From Edolisoma coerulescens (lineage: Eukaryota; Chordata; Aves; Passeriformes; Campephagidae): DNA of 64,000 bases. Position 1 is the stretch's first letter; every line of letters begins with the position of its first letter. The translations under genes were made by a program, and so were the position numbers. The stretch lies in assembly GCA_013397115.1 (NCBI GenBank), contig VWZW01002585.1, forward strand, positions 2,412,133 through 2,476,132, read 5' to 3'. Below are positions 1-11,783 of the stretch, in pieces. The notes under the pieces are model-generated. The model was given only the letters and a program-made list of their open reading frames with translations. It was not told the origin of the DNA and did no database searches.

Positions 1-2605
1 TAGTAACAGTGGCTTAAAAGCCAACACAAAAAACCTTAATGGAAAATACCCTCAAGTCCTAGTGTACCAGTGGGTTTGAAGGTTTCAGAACTTTCCTTAT
101 CTCAGACAAAAACTTGTTGCAGCCAGGGGCAGACCAGGGAACTGGAAATCCAGGATTAGTAGTCAGTCCAGCACCAGTGCTTGGCTGGTTTCCCTCCTCC
201 TAAAACATCTCAGGACAGCACACACATCAACAAAGGTAGACGTAAGACTCACAGGCAGGATGTTTGAGTATTCAGATTGTCTGACCCATTACATTCTCCC
301 TTCCTCACCTCTCCAGCCACCAGAGCAACGATGCTCCGGAGTGCAGAGGGTGAGATCCCTATCAGCACAGGGCCAGGCTCTCACCCACTTTACAGTGCTT
401 CTGAATATCTTCATTACTGCAGCTTTTATAGCCAGCTCCCATAGCTGCATACTGGCAGAAGGCAGCAGGGAATTGGGGAGGCCTTGTGAGAGGAATTAGG
501 CTTCATTTTTTTGAAATGTCAGATATGAAACACTCCTAATTTTCCTTGTCTTTGCTGGAAGACATCCTTCCCTTTTTTTCCAGCTGCAGACCCCTTCTAG
601 CTATTTAAATTGTCGAATAGGACAGATGCCTACAGAGAAAACAGGGTATGAGAGGAGGGGTGTGGAAGAAGAACCAAAAGGTAGAAGAGTGTAAGCCAGA
701 GGAGGAATGGAGTTACAACAGCAGAGGTATCACAGTAGATAGGATGAGGGAGGGAGAGCAGAGCTAGAGGACATGGGATGTGAACAGGTTAGAAAAGGAG
801 TGGAGTACAGCCAAGAAAACAAGACTGGCAGGAAAAGGAAGAGAAGCAGCCTCTTTGCATTACAAGTTTTTATGTGTGAGTTTTCCCCCTTCCTTCTTGC
901 ACATCAAAAAACACAAACACAGAAGAGACAGTTAAGCTGGTTAGTAATTCTGGCTATGAATGAGTCTCTCTGTCATTATCCTCCTCTTCATCCCTTTCCT
1001 TCCCCAGTGGGCTGTGCGGGCAAACGCTGACAAACAATCCTGCCAAGGCCAAATTCATCTTCACATCAGCCCTTCTGCTTCATTACCTCTTAGTCTTCTT
1101 GTCCCTCCAGAAGTATCACATCACCAGCTCTTGAGGACTGAAGTTCCCAAGGTGTCATCTTTCCTTTACTCAGCTGGCATTCAGTAAAAACCCCTTGAGC
1201 ACTTAGAGTTGATGCTTATTCGGCAAGAGATTAGAATAAAAATCTATTATCACACTAATAGAGATTTCTTTGCTGAAGTGACTGGTGATGATTGCAGCTG
1301 CTTATCATTTGCAATGTTGTGGGCTTCAGGCATTGTAAAGCACACAGAAAACAGCCTGGGCTTGTTTCTCCTTTAGAAACAAATATACAAAATGCTGTTT
1401 CCTCGGAGCTCAGAATTCTTCTATAACAGCACCACAGACAGCAGTGGGAATTCTGCTGTAAATGTGGATTAAGTTTGGCCCTCATGCTTCTTAGCTACAA
1501 AATCTTTTAATATGTTTTGTGACTCTTATGATACACTACTGAAAATCTTCAGGCTGACATGTCTGTGCAGCTGTGCTGCAGGTGCAGATGTATGCATGGA
1601 AACTTAGGAGTTTAATCAAGGTCATTGTTCCCCCCATTAAACAACAGCAAAAAGCCCAGCAGGAAAAATTTGTGCTGTGATCAATGGGGATTTTGAGCTG
1701 TGCACCATAAGAAGGAGTATTACTGATTTCAATATCTTGAGGGAAAGCAGAGGACAGCTTCATAGCAAAATTCAGAATTGTAATTTAGTTTTCTTAATTT
1801 ATTTCCCCATTACTACAGAGACAATTTTTTATGTACAGCTTTTAAAATTTACTTGCAAATATGGAAAAGATACTAGATAATGTTAAGCTTTTCTTCAGAG
1901 CATTCTAGATGCACTTTCAGTGATGATTTGCTATGGTCATCTGTTATTAAATAAAAACCTGTGCTTAACCTTTAAATTTCATCAGCATGGATCAATCTGT
2001 TACTGGCATATGCCATCATTCCTCCTTATCTGGTGATTAGTTTCAACTGTCTTTAGTGCTAAATGAGTCATTTTCCAAGCAAGAATGAACAGTGCAGGCA
2101 AACCTCGTACAACAAACCACCAGCTCGGTGGAATCATCAGTGAATCCTTCATGTGGCTTCCCACACACCCCCTTCTCTTCTGCTAGGAGCAGTTGACAAA
2201 CTGCTGTGGGATTTTCCATAAAAATTTTGCCAAACTTTGTGAAAAACAAAACTTTTTTTAAGAAAGTAATATTCAATACCTCTTCCACCCTTCTTACACT
2301 TACTCCCTATTTTGTATCTCCACTTCAAGTCATTCCCATCTTTCTGAAAATTACCGTATGGCAAAACGATGAATAATTTTTCCAAATCCATTCCAATTTT
2401 TTTCCAATAATGAGGAAGCACTGGAGAATTAGGCAGTTATGGTAAAAGGTTGGCATGAAACGTGTTTGATTTTACTGGACTGTGACCCTTCAGGGTTAAT
2501 GGGCTCCACTGACCTCTGGGAAACCACAGTGCTGTGATGTACAGTGGCAGAATAGCAGTCAGGTGTGGGAATGGGAAACCCCAGTTTGAAACAAAGAAAA
2601 ACAGA

Positions 2606-2657
2606 GAAATGAAAAAAAAAAAAAGAAAATAAAGAGAAAAAAAAGAGAGAAAAGGGA
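2606..2657. repeat. A-rich / purine-rich low-complexity tract
   Basis: Nearly pure adenine with interspersed guanines on the plus strand. A 13-A run near 2611 is followed by short A runs separated by single G bases. No retrotransposon body is recognisable directly upstream, so I call it simple sequence rather than a poly-A tail. Confidence 0.7.
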
Positions 2658-5600
2658 AATCAGGCAAGAGGATTGTCAGTCTCTGCCAACAGTCTTACCA
2701 CAGAAAGAGGGAAAAGCCTCATTAGTTCCACGCATGCAAAGTACATCCATCCACCAGATCCATGCAAAAGCAGAGAAAGAAGCTGGATATATTCTTTACT
2801 GTAAATGCAGTCAAGATAAATTTGTAAATGCAAATTAACTGTAATGTAGTTTGAACAATGTTGTGCCACGACACAGAGTCTTTGGGAACAGTAATCAAGT
2901 AACAACACTAAAGCCTTATCAATTTTCTCCTTACCAGCTGTTCCTCAATGTAATGGAGAATCACTACCCAGTATGGAAAGGGCTGAAGGATCTAATGTAT
3001 TGTGGAAATTGAATTTACTAGTTGTTCTATATTTTTTTCTGGTGCTGCTGATGTTTGTGATGTTTCTGCTAGGCTTGCAGTCACACTCTAAGTCTGCTGT
3101 ACTGCTAGCTCAGTCCTCACCTCCTTTTCAGCATCACTTCTGCTATGGAAAAACTCAAGTACAACATAAAGAAGGAAACAACAAGATTTATGCATCCCTC
3201 ATAGGGAGACAGACAGCCCTCGTCTGAACTCACAAATACACAGCTGCACTTCAGTTGACGTTTGCAGCCTTATTTCTATCCCTGAGATGAAAGACCCTCA
3301 CAGCACATGCTATTGAAGGAGAAACTCATCTGCATCGTCCCTTCTCATTCACCTCTGATCAGACCAAGGCCAACTCTGGACACAGGCAAAGTAAGCAGTT
3401 ACCTCAGGCAGGGTAGCAGCAACACTGCTGATGTGCATTTGCCTCCAGCTGAATTGCAAAAAGGCTGGATGTTGCCTTCAGCAACTCAAAGATCCAGAAG
3501 CATAAAAGGAAGGATACTGCTAGTAGACCCAGTTGCTCCTGTAAAAATCACCAGCTGCCACCCTCTTCTGTCCAGGCCATAGTCTTTGGTGTAGTGAAAT
3601 TCAGTTCTGCATACCCTGCTGAGACAGTTCTGGGGTCTGGGGCTCTGAGACAGATACTAATCTGGGGAGAATTATTCATCCAGTGGCAGGACCTCATCAG
3701 CAATGCCTGTTATACACATCCTGTGTTTGCTGTGGAGATGAAGAATGGAGTTATTACAAAAGTGTAGCTAAATCTCTGAAAGATCCAGAACTGTGGCATG
3801 ATTTCTAGTCTTGCTGCAAAAAAACAACACTGTAAGAGGGGGAATTCAGCTTCCATACTGAAAATGTAAATGTCTGCTGTAAAACCAAACAAAACAAAAC
3901 AAAATAGTAAAAACTAGGAGGATTAAATAAAAAATACCAAAACCCAGCTGTAACATTACTGTTGGATCTCTTTCAATTTTCCTCAATTACCCCCTTTTTC
4001 TGGCTTCTCTGCAATTCAGAGAAGCAGCACTCCCTTCCCAGCCTTAGAATTGCAGCCACCTGGGCTGTTGGCATACAAGGGTGCCAGAGTTTGCCGGGAA
4101 ACAGGACCCTGAAGGTCTGCAAAAGCTGCTTTCTTCAAATCTGGCCTTGCATCAAAATTTATTCATGTGTGAGACAGAGGCAATACTGCACCACCTCACA
4201 CATAAGTGAAGAGGTTAAATGAAAATTTGTTTGCAGAGCTCCCTGCAGCAAACGGTAAGAGACTGCATACAAATTAAAATATTAGATATCATTTGTTATT
4301 ATTTATATACTCTATTAATTCATTTTATGCATATTTCAAAAGCATTCCGTCAAAGCACACCAAGATAATAAATTAATTGCCCCCCCATTCAGTCTCACAG
4401 TTTCTAGATTCTGCTCTTTGTTGCTGTGAAGCTTTTTTCCTTCCTTCTTACTGAGAATTTTTTTTGTTTGGATATTTGCATTAAGTGAAGAAGAAGCATT
4501 TGGCTGTGACTGCTGCTTATTCCTCACTTGCTGCAATCACTATTTTTCCCTTGCAGTAGAGAAACCTGTCCCATTTTAGTACAAGGGCAGTGGGAGCAAT
4601 AAAACACAAGCAAAAGCAGACAAGCTCTCTACAGGAAAGAGACCACTCATGAGGAATGACAGATGCAGGCAGGGAATAGCCAAGAGGCTGAGAATTCATT
4701 GACTAAAACACGGAGCAGCAGTCCTCAGCCCCTTTTTGCTCTCACACATCAGGAACTGTTTTCAGTGTCTGCATCTAAGATCTTGCCATGTAGCCACCAG
4801 CAGGGACAAACTCTCTCCCCAGCCTCAGATCTTCAGCATATTTACAAACCATTTTTCATTTTTCCATGAAGATAGAAACGAAGAAATTATAAACAGGATT
4901 TGACAGTCCACAGGGATTCTGATTTGCTTTTCAGCAACCACAGCACTTTGCCTGGAGCCCGTTTCTTGGGAAGTAGAGCCCTTGGAGTCAATTGCCCCAT
5001 ATTCAACAGGTACCTGCAGGACGTACCCAGTGCCAGAGCTACTCCAGCACACCTTCAGTGGTAAATGAAGTGGTTGGTCTTATAACTCACAGTTCACCCT
5101 GGACAGGGCTTTCTGGCCTGACTGATATCCAGTTTGTCTAATTTCAAGGTCCAATATCACAGGAAGCTGGATGACCACCAAAGACAGAAATTGATTGTCA
5201 TCAGTGGAAGATGTATTTGGTTTATAGTTATGAAACACCCATTCTTTTCTCAGAAGAAGATAGCTTATCTTAGATGATCTGATGCTGTCCACAGCTGGTT
5301 GTCAGCTGCCATAGAGCAGAACACTCACTGATCCAAATCTTGCACAGTCACTAGCAGCAAAAGTAGCTCCTGCCCTGAGATTGCACAAGACACCAGTGAG
5401 AGCAGCAGAGATCCTGGGGCTGTCCTTTACCAGCACCCAGACATGTGCAACTTAGGGGTTAAAAATTCCCAGACACTGCTGTTTCAGTCCTGAGGAGCAT
5501 GTAGCTAAACATTATCTTGACTGCAGACTCCAGGTTAGGCAGCTGCCATTCCTAGATGCAAGCACAAGACATTTGTGATTAAGAGAAGCTCTGACAAGTG

Positions 5601-6089
5601 GACACTGGCTACTTTCTGTGCACTGCCTTCACTTTGTCACAGCTTCCCTTTCCTGGCACTTCAAGTCTTCTAATCCTCCAAGTCTCATCAGCACTGTTTC
5701 CTGTGGGAGCAGCACATCTGTAAATTTAAATGTTTTTGAATAAAAGTGCCTTCTCCAAATACTAAACGCAACACCTCTCAGAATTCTACTAAGATCTGAA
5801 TGGCTGAAGAGCATTTTTCATCTTCCAATCTTTCATACCCTTGGGAACACATCTCCGAAAACAAATGTAAGCATTTCATCAAGCCCTATTAAACAGCCTG
5901 AAGAAATCCTACACCAAGACTTCCATCTGAACCACACATTTATAATTTTTGTATAGCCATTTGTGAAACTTTATAGATACTGGGGCTCTCGCCCTGGTAC
6001 TCAGAAGGCTCTCCCCACAGATGGGCCAACTCCATGCAAGCGGCTCTGCCCTAGGAATACGATCACGTTCGTCTTATAAATCTGGTTAA

Positions 6090-6117
6090 GCACACGTGTG
6101 TGCACATGCATGTGCAC
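6090..6117. repeat. Alternating purine-pyrimidine palindromic tract
   Basis: All 28 bases alternate purine and pyrimidine. The tract contains two perfect palindromes that share one base: CACACGTGTG (6091-6100, including a CACGTG E-box at 6093-6098) and GTGCACATGCATGTGCAC (6100-6117). A shorter alternating run follows near 6137-6151. Such tracts can adopt Z-form or cruciform structure, and CACGTG is the canonical site for bHLH factors. Neither role is shown by the sequence alone. Confidence 0.75.
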
Positions 6118-7189
6118 TCCTGAAGGTCTGGCACTCTGTGCACACACGTACCGGGGCAGGGGCTGCTGTGCTGGAAACCAGCACAGATTTCTGGTGTCTG
6201 TGCCCCAGTGCCATCCCCAGGGCCTGAACCCAGCCTGCTCAGAGGCAAGTGACACACAGCAAGTCATGACGACTTCACTGACTTGTAGTTGAGCTGCTAT
6301 CTGGATATGGCTTGAAATTTTGGAAATCCAGCTGTGGCTTTTTGGTTTGGGTTTTGGCTTGGCTTGGGTTTTTTTAACGCTATTTGATGACTTCCACTGG
6401 CTACATAGTTTTTAGTATAAGAAAGGTCTGGTGAGAAAGAAATAAACAAAAAAAGTGCCCCTCTGAACTTGCAGATAGCTTGTGGGTGAAACATATGCTG
6501 ATGCTGCCCCAAGATCAGCCTTACTCATTAATTTTTAGACCTCATAACAAAACTGAGACATGAAGGGATTTCCAATGTTTAGAAATATCCCAATTCTTTT
6601 GCCAAAACAAGGACAAAAAGAAAGGAACAGAGTGTCTAGCATGTGTAATAAGCCTTAACTTTGCCAAGATCCATTATGTGACAAGAAAACCCTGACAAGA
6701 AGATGAGCAAGGCATAGATCAGGCTTTCCTAAGGAAAATGAAGGTATTTGTTTAGATCAGAACTGGGCACTGGAATTTGAAGATGAACTGGACCATTTCC
6801 AGAATGTAAGGGAACAGACTGTTCCAGTGGTTGCTTCATCTCAGCAGATATAACTTGTTGTGAAATAAAAGTTGGAATCCAAACTTCAAGCTGCTTCCAA
6901 TCAATGATTTATTGAACAAGACTAATGGGATTGTTAGCATTCCCAGATTTATGCAGACAGTTATGGCAATTGTCATCACAGCTAGATATTGCTTTCTTCA
7001 TTTAGTTACCTTGCTAGTAAAAGATGTCTGATGATAAATAATGTGCCCTGGTAGTTCATCACAACAATTTCTTCACGGCCTAGTTTGCATAAATGCAAAC
7101 CAAACCCAGGGATAAAGTAAAATACATGTATAGAAAAGGCAGATTTAACATTGTATCATGTTAAATCATTAGCAGTATGACCAGGAATA

Positions 7190-7280
7190 CTAGTTATATG
7201 CATATATGTATGTATTTATATATATTTGAGGTATATATGTACGCAGATTTACGAGTGTATGTACATAGATGTACATACAA
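7190..7280. repeat. AT-rich TATG/TATA low-complexity tract
   Basis: Short ATAT, TATG and TGTA motifs recur through this stretch without one clean repeat unit, consistent with a decayed microsatellite. No gene context. Confidence 0.5.
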
Positions 7281-7740
7281 TTAAAAGGGTGAAGAGCCAA
7301 ATGATTGGGTAATATGTTTGTATTTGGGCATCAGAAGACATAGTATGATATCCAAAAATTTTAAGATTTCAATTAATTTCTTTGTAATTTCCAAAGGCTC
7401 CTGTTCTACAGACCAGGACACTCACTCACCCACCCATCAAACCCCTCTGAAACCACTCAAAAGTATGTTCTTAGCACAACTGTTCTTCTCTAAGAGCCTT
7501 TGTCTTCTGTCTTTACATGGCATCAAGCCAAAGCCTCTGATTTTTTTATCTTGGAGGTTATTTTAGCTAGTCTCTCCCAGTTTCCTTAAAATTATTAAAA
7601 CCTCAATCCTATTTCTTCTACCTCACCGTTTAGTGTAAACATTTTGAAGAACAAGCAGAGTATATAAGAATTATCCTGTTTATGTGGATTGCATCAATCA
7701 TCGAATTATATAATAAATCAGCTTCAAACTCATGTTTAGG

Positions 7741-7915
7741 GACCATCTTACTTTATCACATTGCTCAGGGCTTTGTCCAGCTTACTTTTTAAATTTATCA
7801 TCATCATCTTGTGGTCCAGCCCCCTAACCAGCTTATTGGCCCTCCATTGAGCTCTCTCAAATTTGTGAATGGCTTCGTCATACTGTGGGAACCAAAACAA
7901 CACACCAGATGCACC
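7741..7915 (-). mobile_element. CR1 LINE fragment, reverse transcriptase C-terminus
   Basis: On the minus strand the frame ending near 7748 reads FWFPQYDEAIHKFERAQ, then ANKLVRGLDHK, then LKSKLDKALSNVIK. These match the CR1 ORF2 C-terminal blocks (the '[30 protein letters not shown]' type block, and the closing 'LDxALSNxI' block). In intact CR1 about 90 residues separate the two blocks. Here they are almost fused, so the copy carries an internal deletion. Upstream of 7915 the similarity fades. It is a dead 5'-truncated fragment. The family call is from recalled CR1 protein features, not a database search. Confidence 0.7.
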
Positions 7916-8857
7916 TTTGCAAGTGCTGGGATAAAGAGAATATCCCTGCATCTGGTGCCTGTGCTGCACACACCCCGATCCTGCTTTGCTGCATCCTCCC
8001 TTTCCAGTCTCTCCCAATTGTTTGGTGCAATCACTCAAGACTTGCTGTTTTACAGGAAAGGCTTATTAAATAAGAAAAAGAAATCTGATTTTATCTATCT
8101 GATCTGGCCCCGAAGACAGGAAGAGAAGGATGCTAAAAATAAAACCCCATGAATTAGAAAAAAATAAGCAGACCTACTCTACAGTTAATGAAAGCAGATT
8201 AAATTAATGCAGAAGTATGGGTATATTTCCGTTTAACTCTGCACTAGAGATCACCCTCCTATTAACAGGACAGGAATTATTTTTTATTTATCACATTCTA
8301 CTTGAAGAAAACTGGCAACAAAAAAACCCCCAAACTAAACCATACAGCAGGGGAGAATAAGACCTTAAATCCATTCAGTATAATTTCAGGGCTCTCAAGA
8401 GGGATTCTGTGCCTGAAGAAACCAAATTTTCTTTCAAAATAGCAGAGCATGTCCAGCCCTTCCATGACACTTCATGTGTTACCCAGATTCAACTCTTCCA
8501 TAATTAAACATGTGGAGGGAAGAAGAAGAAAGACAAAATGAGTACAGGAATCTAAATTCCTCCTGAGACCTTTTGCTCAGTCACTAGTACTTCCATCATA
8601 TGATTGTTTTCCTAAAACAAGCTCATCAGACATAACAGCCAGACAGATGTGGTCCTTCCCATAAAAAAAAGCTGATTAGGAGAAGAAATTAGTATAGGAC
8701 CTTCAGTAACTTTTATTATGTCAAGTAAAGCTCAGTTCTATCTCGCCTTTTGTTTTCACAAAAATCTGAACCATTTTTTCCTGTTGATCTGTGCTTTGCT
8801 TCAGCCTCTGATGAACCTGCAGTGGCTTGTACTGGAGATTTAAGTTTCTTAGCTTTT

Positions 8858-8969
8858 CATAGAATCATGGGACAATTTGGGTTGGAAGGGAGCATTAAAG
8901 GTCAGCTGATCCAACCCCACTGCAAGGAGCAGGGGCATCTTCAAGCAGAGCAGGTTTCTCCAAGCCCCA
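8858..8969 (-). mobile_element. CR1 LINE 3' end, reversed
   Basis: The plus strand opens with TCATAGAATCATGGGA, the reverse complement of the CR1 3' octamer tail (ATTCTATGATTCTATGA type). It continues TTTGGGTTGGAAGGGAGC and then GATCCAACCCCACTGC, the usual antisense reading of the avian CR1 3' UTR. Only the last ~110 bp of the element is present, as expected for a strongly 5'-truncated insertion. Confidence 0.85.
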
Positions 8970-11162
8970 TTCGCAGACCTTGTGCATGTCACTTCTTTTT
9001 CTCTTATGGGCTTTTAGTTCACCTAGCTCAGCACAAGGCAAGCACGGGAGAGAGACAGTGAAAAACAGAAACCAAGCTGTCCCAGAAGGTACATTTCCAT
9101 CCAGCAACATATAGGCATGGAATAGCCTCTAGGAGATTGGATGGCTTACCCATATTTTAAAATTTACATGCAGTAACGGGAACAGAAATCCAGTGATGGA
9201 GCCAGGCAACCTCAGACTTGCACAGCAGAGGAGAAGACGGGGTCTGCACTGGTTTGGAAATGACCATGTCCCTGATTTAAGTGTACAAGCAAACCTCTTG
9301 ACTCTGATTAACTCCTTATGTCAGAAAAGCAAGGAAAGGGGGCTCAGGAACAAAGAGTAGGTGACTCTCCAGATGCTTCCTGAGCAGAGTTTTATTTTTA
9401 CTACTGCTATTAATTTCCTAAGTTCTATTAAGTAGCACTTGGAAAAATATCACAGACTATTTTAATTTGTTAAAGTAAGTATATTCAGTTGTTATTTATT
9501 TATGTACCTTCTTCAGACAGTATTAAAATCATTGAGAAAACAGTATGCTAATTTACCATGTGTTCTGAAATTTGTTATAGTCAGAGCACTTATTTGTTTT
9601 GGTCACTAACCACAAGTGTTTCTAGGTCCTGTGGTTGTCCAAATGGGCACAAGAAGCTTCTAGACTTGACAGAACTGTGAGGCAGAGATTAACCCATTCT
9701 CACTAAAATAAGATCAATCTTTTAAAAGGAGGGATTAATCAAATGCTAAAAATTGGCATAACCCCCGAGTTGCTTTATGCCAAATAGGACATGCCTGTGT
9801 ACATTCAGAGATAGCACATGAACACAGGAAGCCTTGCCCAACCTTCTTTTCTGCAGTGGCTGTAGGATCATGTTTACAACCTGGGCCATGGAAAGAAAGG
9901 TTTTAAGTTTTCACAGTGAGCAGAGAGTGGACGGGGATTAACACCCCAAGTGCCAATACAGGAGATAGGCTAAATGTAAATGCATGATTTTTCCAAAACA
10001 TGGGGACTTGGTGCAATTTTTGTCTTCTCAGTTTGTTATAGTCTTCAAGGGGGAAGATAATTTCTTAGTCAAAAGGTTTCCATGAGTAAGTTTACAGCAT
10101 GCAACTATTTGCTCAGGAAATTTTTGTTTGCAAGATCCAGGGACTTCTGAAATTATGCCCTTTGATCTACAGTGGACCTTTTCTAAACAGAACTTTCCAC
10201 AAGGTCTGTCAATTTTTTTTTATAAGGACTATGCTCCCTGTGCAGGGTTCAAATGGGAAGGAACAATTTCACCTCATTAACTTCCTCCCTGCCCATTAAA
10301 GGTATGGTCCTTCACCACTGCCCCACCAAAAGCAGTTTCCTTGTTTGTTCTATGCAAGAAGTCAAGAAAAAATAGACTGCATCCTGTAAACCTACACTTC
10401 TCCCCATAAGCAAAGGTGAGAGCTGATGTGCCTTCCTTCCACCAACAGGAACCATTGCATTACACCTTAGAGATTCATTTCCCATTACTTCTCTGGTACA
10501 TACCAAATCTGATGCTCTCTACCAATATACTAATATTCCCATTACAGTGGTTTGAACAAATAAGACAAGAAATTAACTGTAAAAAAGCTAAGGAGAATAA
10601 TTTATACCAATCTAATTTTTTTTCTGTTCTCTAGAGAATATTTAGACAAGTTTGTCTTTTTGCTGTATATACCCCTTGGCCAAGGCCCATGTACAACAGC
10701 ATTGGGAAAATATGTTCTTTTTCATGTTGGCTGAAAAGTGAAAAGCTTGTGAAAAGCTTTTTTTCTCTTATTTATATGGCAAGTGGATTTCCATTTTGCT
10801 TCCAGCAAACGAATCGTTTTCCTAATAGAAATAAGCAAAGATTTGTTTGTATTTCGAATAAATTTGAGAATATTCATTATATATATGTTTTTAGACAAAA
10901 GCTAATTGAAGTAAAATGCACTTGCTATTTCTGTCTGTAGCAGGTTTCACGTTTCTAAGCCTAGGGTGGACAATCTGAAATCTTAGAATTCTAGTTCACC
11001 TCCATGAGCTAAACTTTCATATTTCTCAAAGCCTTGTGCTCAATAAAAGAAGTGAAGTTTTGCAGTAGATCTTCATACCCCATGAAAACAATTCAAATAG
11101 TTTAGATGCAAGCAGCGAGAGACTGAGTTGCAAATCAGTGTTCCAAGCCTCAGAACACATCA
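8970..11162. other. Unassigned region, no gene seen
   Basis: No recognisable repeat, coding exon or RNA gene. Open frames are all under about 85 codons and have no recognisable family. The sequence is AT-leaning and ordinary in composition. Confidence 0.45.
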
Positions 11163-11168
11163 GTGGAT
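11163..11168. repeat. 5' target-site duplication of solo LTR (GTGGAT)
   Basis: The hexamer GTGGAT lies directly before the LTR's first TG and is repeated exactly at 11778-11783 directly after the terminal CA. A 6-bp duplication is typical of class II (ERVK/alpha-like) endogenous retroviruses. Confidence 0.85.
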
Positions 11169-11345
11169 TGTTGCAGTGCAAAAACCCTAAAATCCACCTC
11201 CCAGTTATGGCGAGTTCCCACAGCCCCCTGCAGCCCCACTGGTTTGTGTATTCTCCTCCTAGTTTTATGTATAAGCCTAAGTTTATGTATTTCCCCTGTT
11301 CCATATGCATTATGTTCTAGAATGTTCTCCTTTCCTCAGTGTCCC

Positions 11346-11432
11346 ATTGGTTGTCTGTATTAATCCCTCCTCTGCTCTATCCCCATTGGCTGTTCCCCTG
11401 TCGACTCCTCCCATATTCCCTTTCCCTATTGG
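11346..11432 (+). promoter_or_regulatory. Three inverted CCAAT boxes in LTR U3
   Basis: ATTGG (inverted CCAAT) occurs at 11346-11350, 11385-11389 and 11428-11432, spaced 39 and 43 bp apart. The last is 35 bp upstream of the TATA box. This array is the kind bound by NF-Y in retroviral and cellular promoters. Binding is inferred, not shown. Confidence 0.65.
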
Positions 11433-11466
11433 GTTATACCCTTTGCCCTGCCTCCCTTTGTCCCAG

Positions 11467-11473
11467 TATAAAA
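11467..11473 (+). promoter_or_regulatory. TATA box of the solo LTR
   Basis: TATAAAA lies 298 bp into the LTR. It would place transcription start near 11495-11500, upstream of the AATAAA signal, as in a normal U3-R boundary. Confidence 0.7.
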
Positions 11474-11524
11474 ATCATTGTACTTCCCTTGTTCCTGGTC
11501 TTGCTGCCTCGGAAACTTCAGAGG

Positions 11525-11530
11525 AATAAA
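11525..11530 (+). promoter_or_regulatory. Polyadenylation signal of the solo LTR (AATAAA)
   Basis: AATAAA lies 58 bp downstream of the TATA box, inside the predicted R segment, as in many simple and class II retroviral LTRs. Cleavage would be expected roughly 15-25 bp further on, near the CCATGCAG stretch around 11545. Confidence 0.65.
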
Positions 11531-11777
11531 CCTGTGGAACCCATGCAGAAGACCCCTCTCTCCTCCTTCACCTCGATCTGCGTGCCTGGCCACCAGCCTG
11601 GGGGAAGCTCCCTCGGGTGAGGAAGCTGCGTCCTCGTGGGTTTTTGTGTGCCACTCCTGCTCCGGCGAGGGTGCAGCAGGCAGACCTCCGAGCTTCCTTT
11701 ACCCGGGCTCGCGCGCCCCTAGCAGCCAACTCGGCAGAGTGCTGAGGGCATCCCAGGGGCTGGACAGTGCAGCCACA

Positions 11778-11783
11778 GTGGAT
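11778..11783. repeat. 3' target-site duplication of solo LTR (GTGGAT)
   Basis: Exact copy of the hexamer at 11163-11168, directly after the terminal CA of the LTR. Confidence 0.85.

Larger units (their letters stand above)
1..7740. other. Unassigned region, no gene seen
   Basis: I see no domain-bearing frame, RNA gene or recognisable transposon here. All open frames are short (up to about 91 codons) and have no recognisable protein family. It contains an A/purine-rich run around 2606-2657, an AAAAC-type run around 3881-3905, a palindromic tract at 6090-6117 (listed separately) and an AT-rich TATG-like tract around 7190-7280. It is probably intergenic or intronic DNA. Very old repeats may be hidden here that cannot be recognised by eye. 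Confidence 0.5.
11169..11777 (+). mobile_element. Solo LTR of an endogenous retrovirus (ERVK-like), 609 bp
   Basis: It begins TGTTGCAGTG and ends CAGTGCAGCCACA, giving TG...CA ends with an imperfect terminal inverted repeat. Identical GTGGAT hexamers flank it. Inside, in order: a U3-like part with three TTTRTGTAT motifs (11243, 11264, 11282), three inverted CCAAT boxes (ATTGG), a TATAAAA box at 11467, and an AATAAA polyadenylation signal at 11525. A long GC- and CpG-rich U5-like part runs to 11777. No gag, pol or env sequence lies beside it, so the provirus was probably lost by LTR-LTR recombination. Class II is inferred from the 6-bp duplication. I do not know the family name. Open frames across it are chance or antisense reads. 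Confidence 0.87.

Noticed and set aside
7658..7716. TATATAA and AATAAA close together, just before the reversed CR1 at 7741
   Set aside because: No LTR ends or target duplication found. The region is simply AT-rich.
10240..10252. GGGTTCAAATGG, resembling a tRNA T-loop B box
   Set aside because: No acceptor stem, A box or cloverleaf pairing could be built around it.
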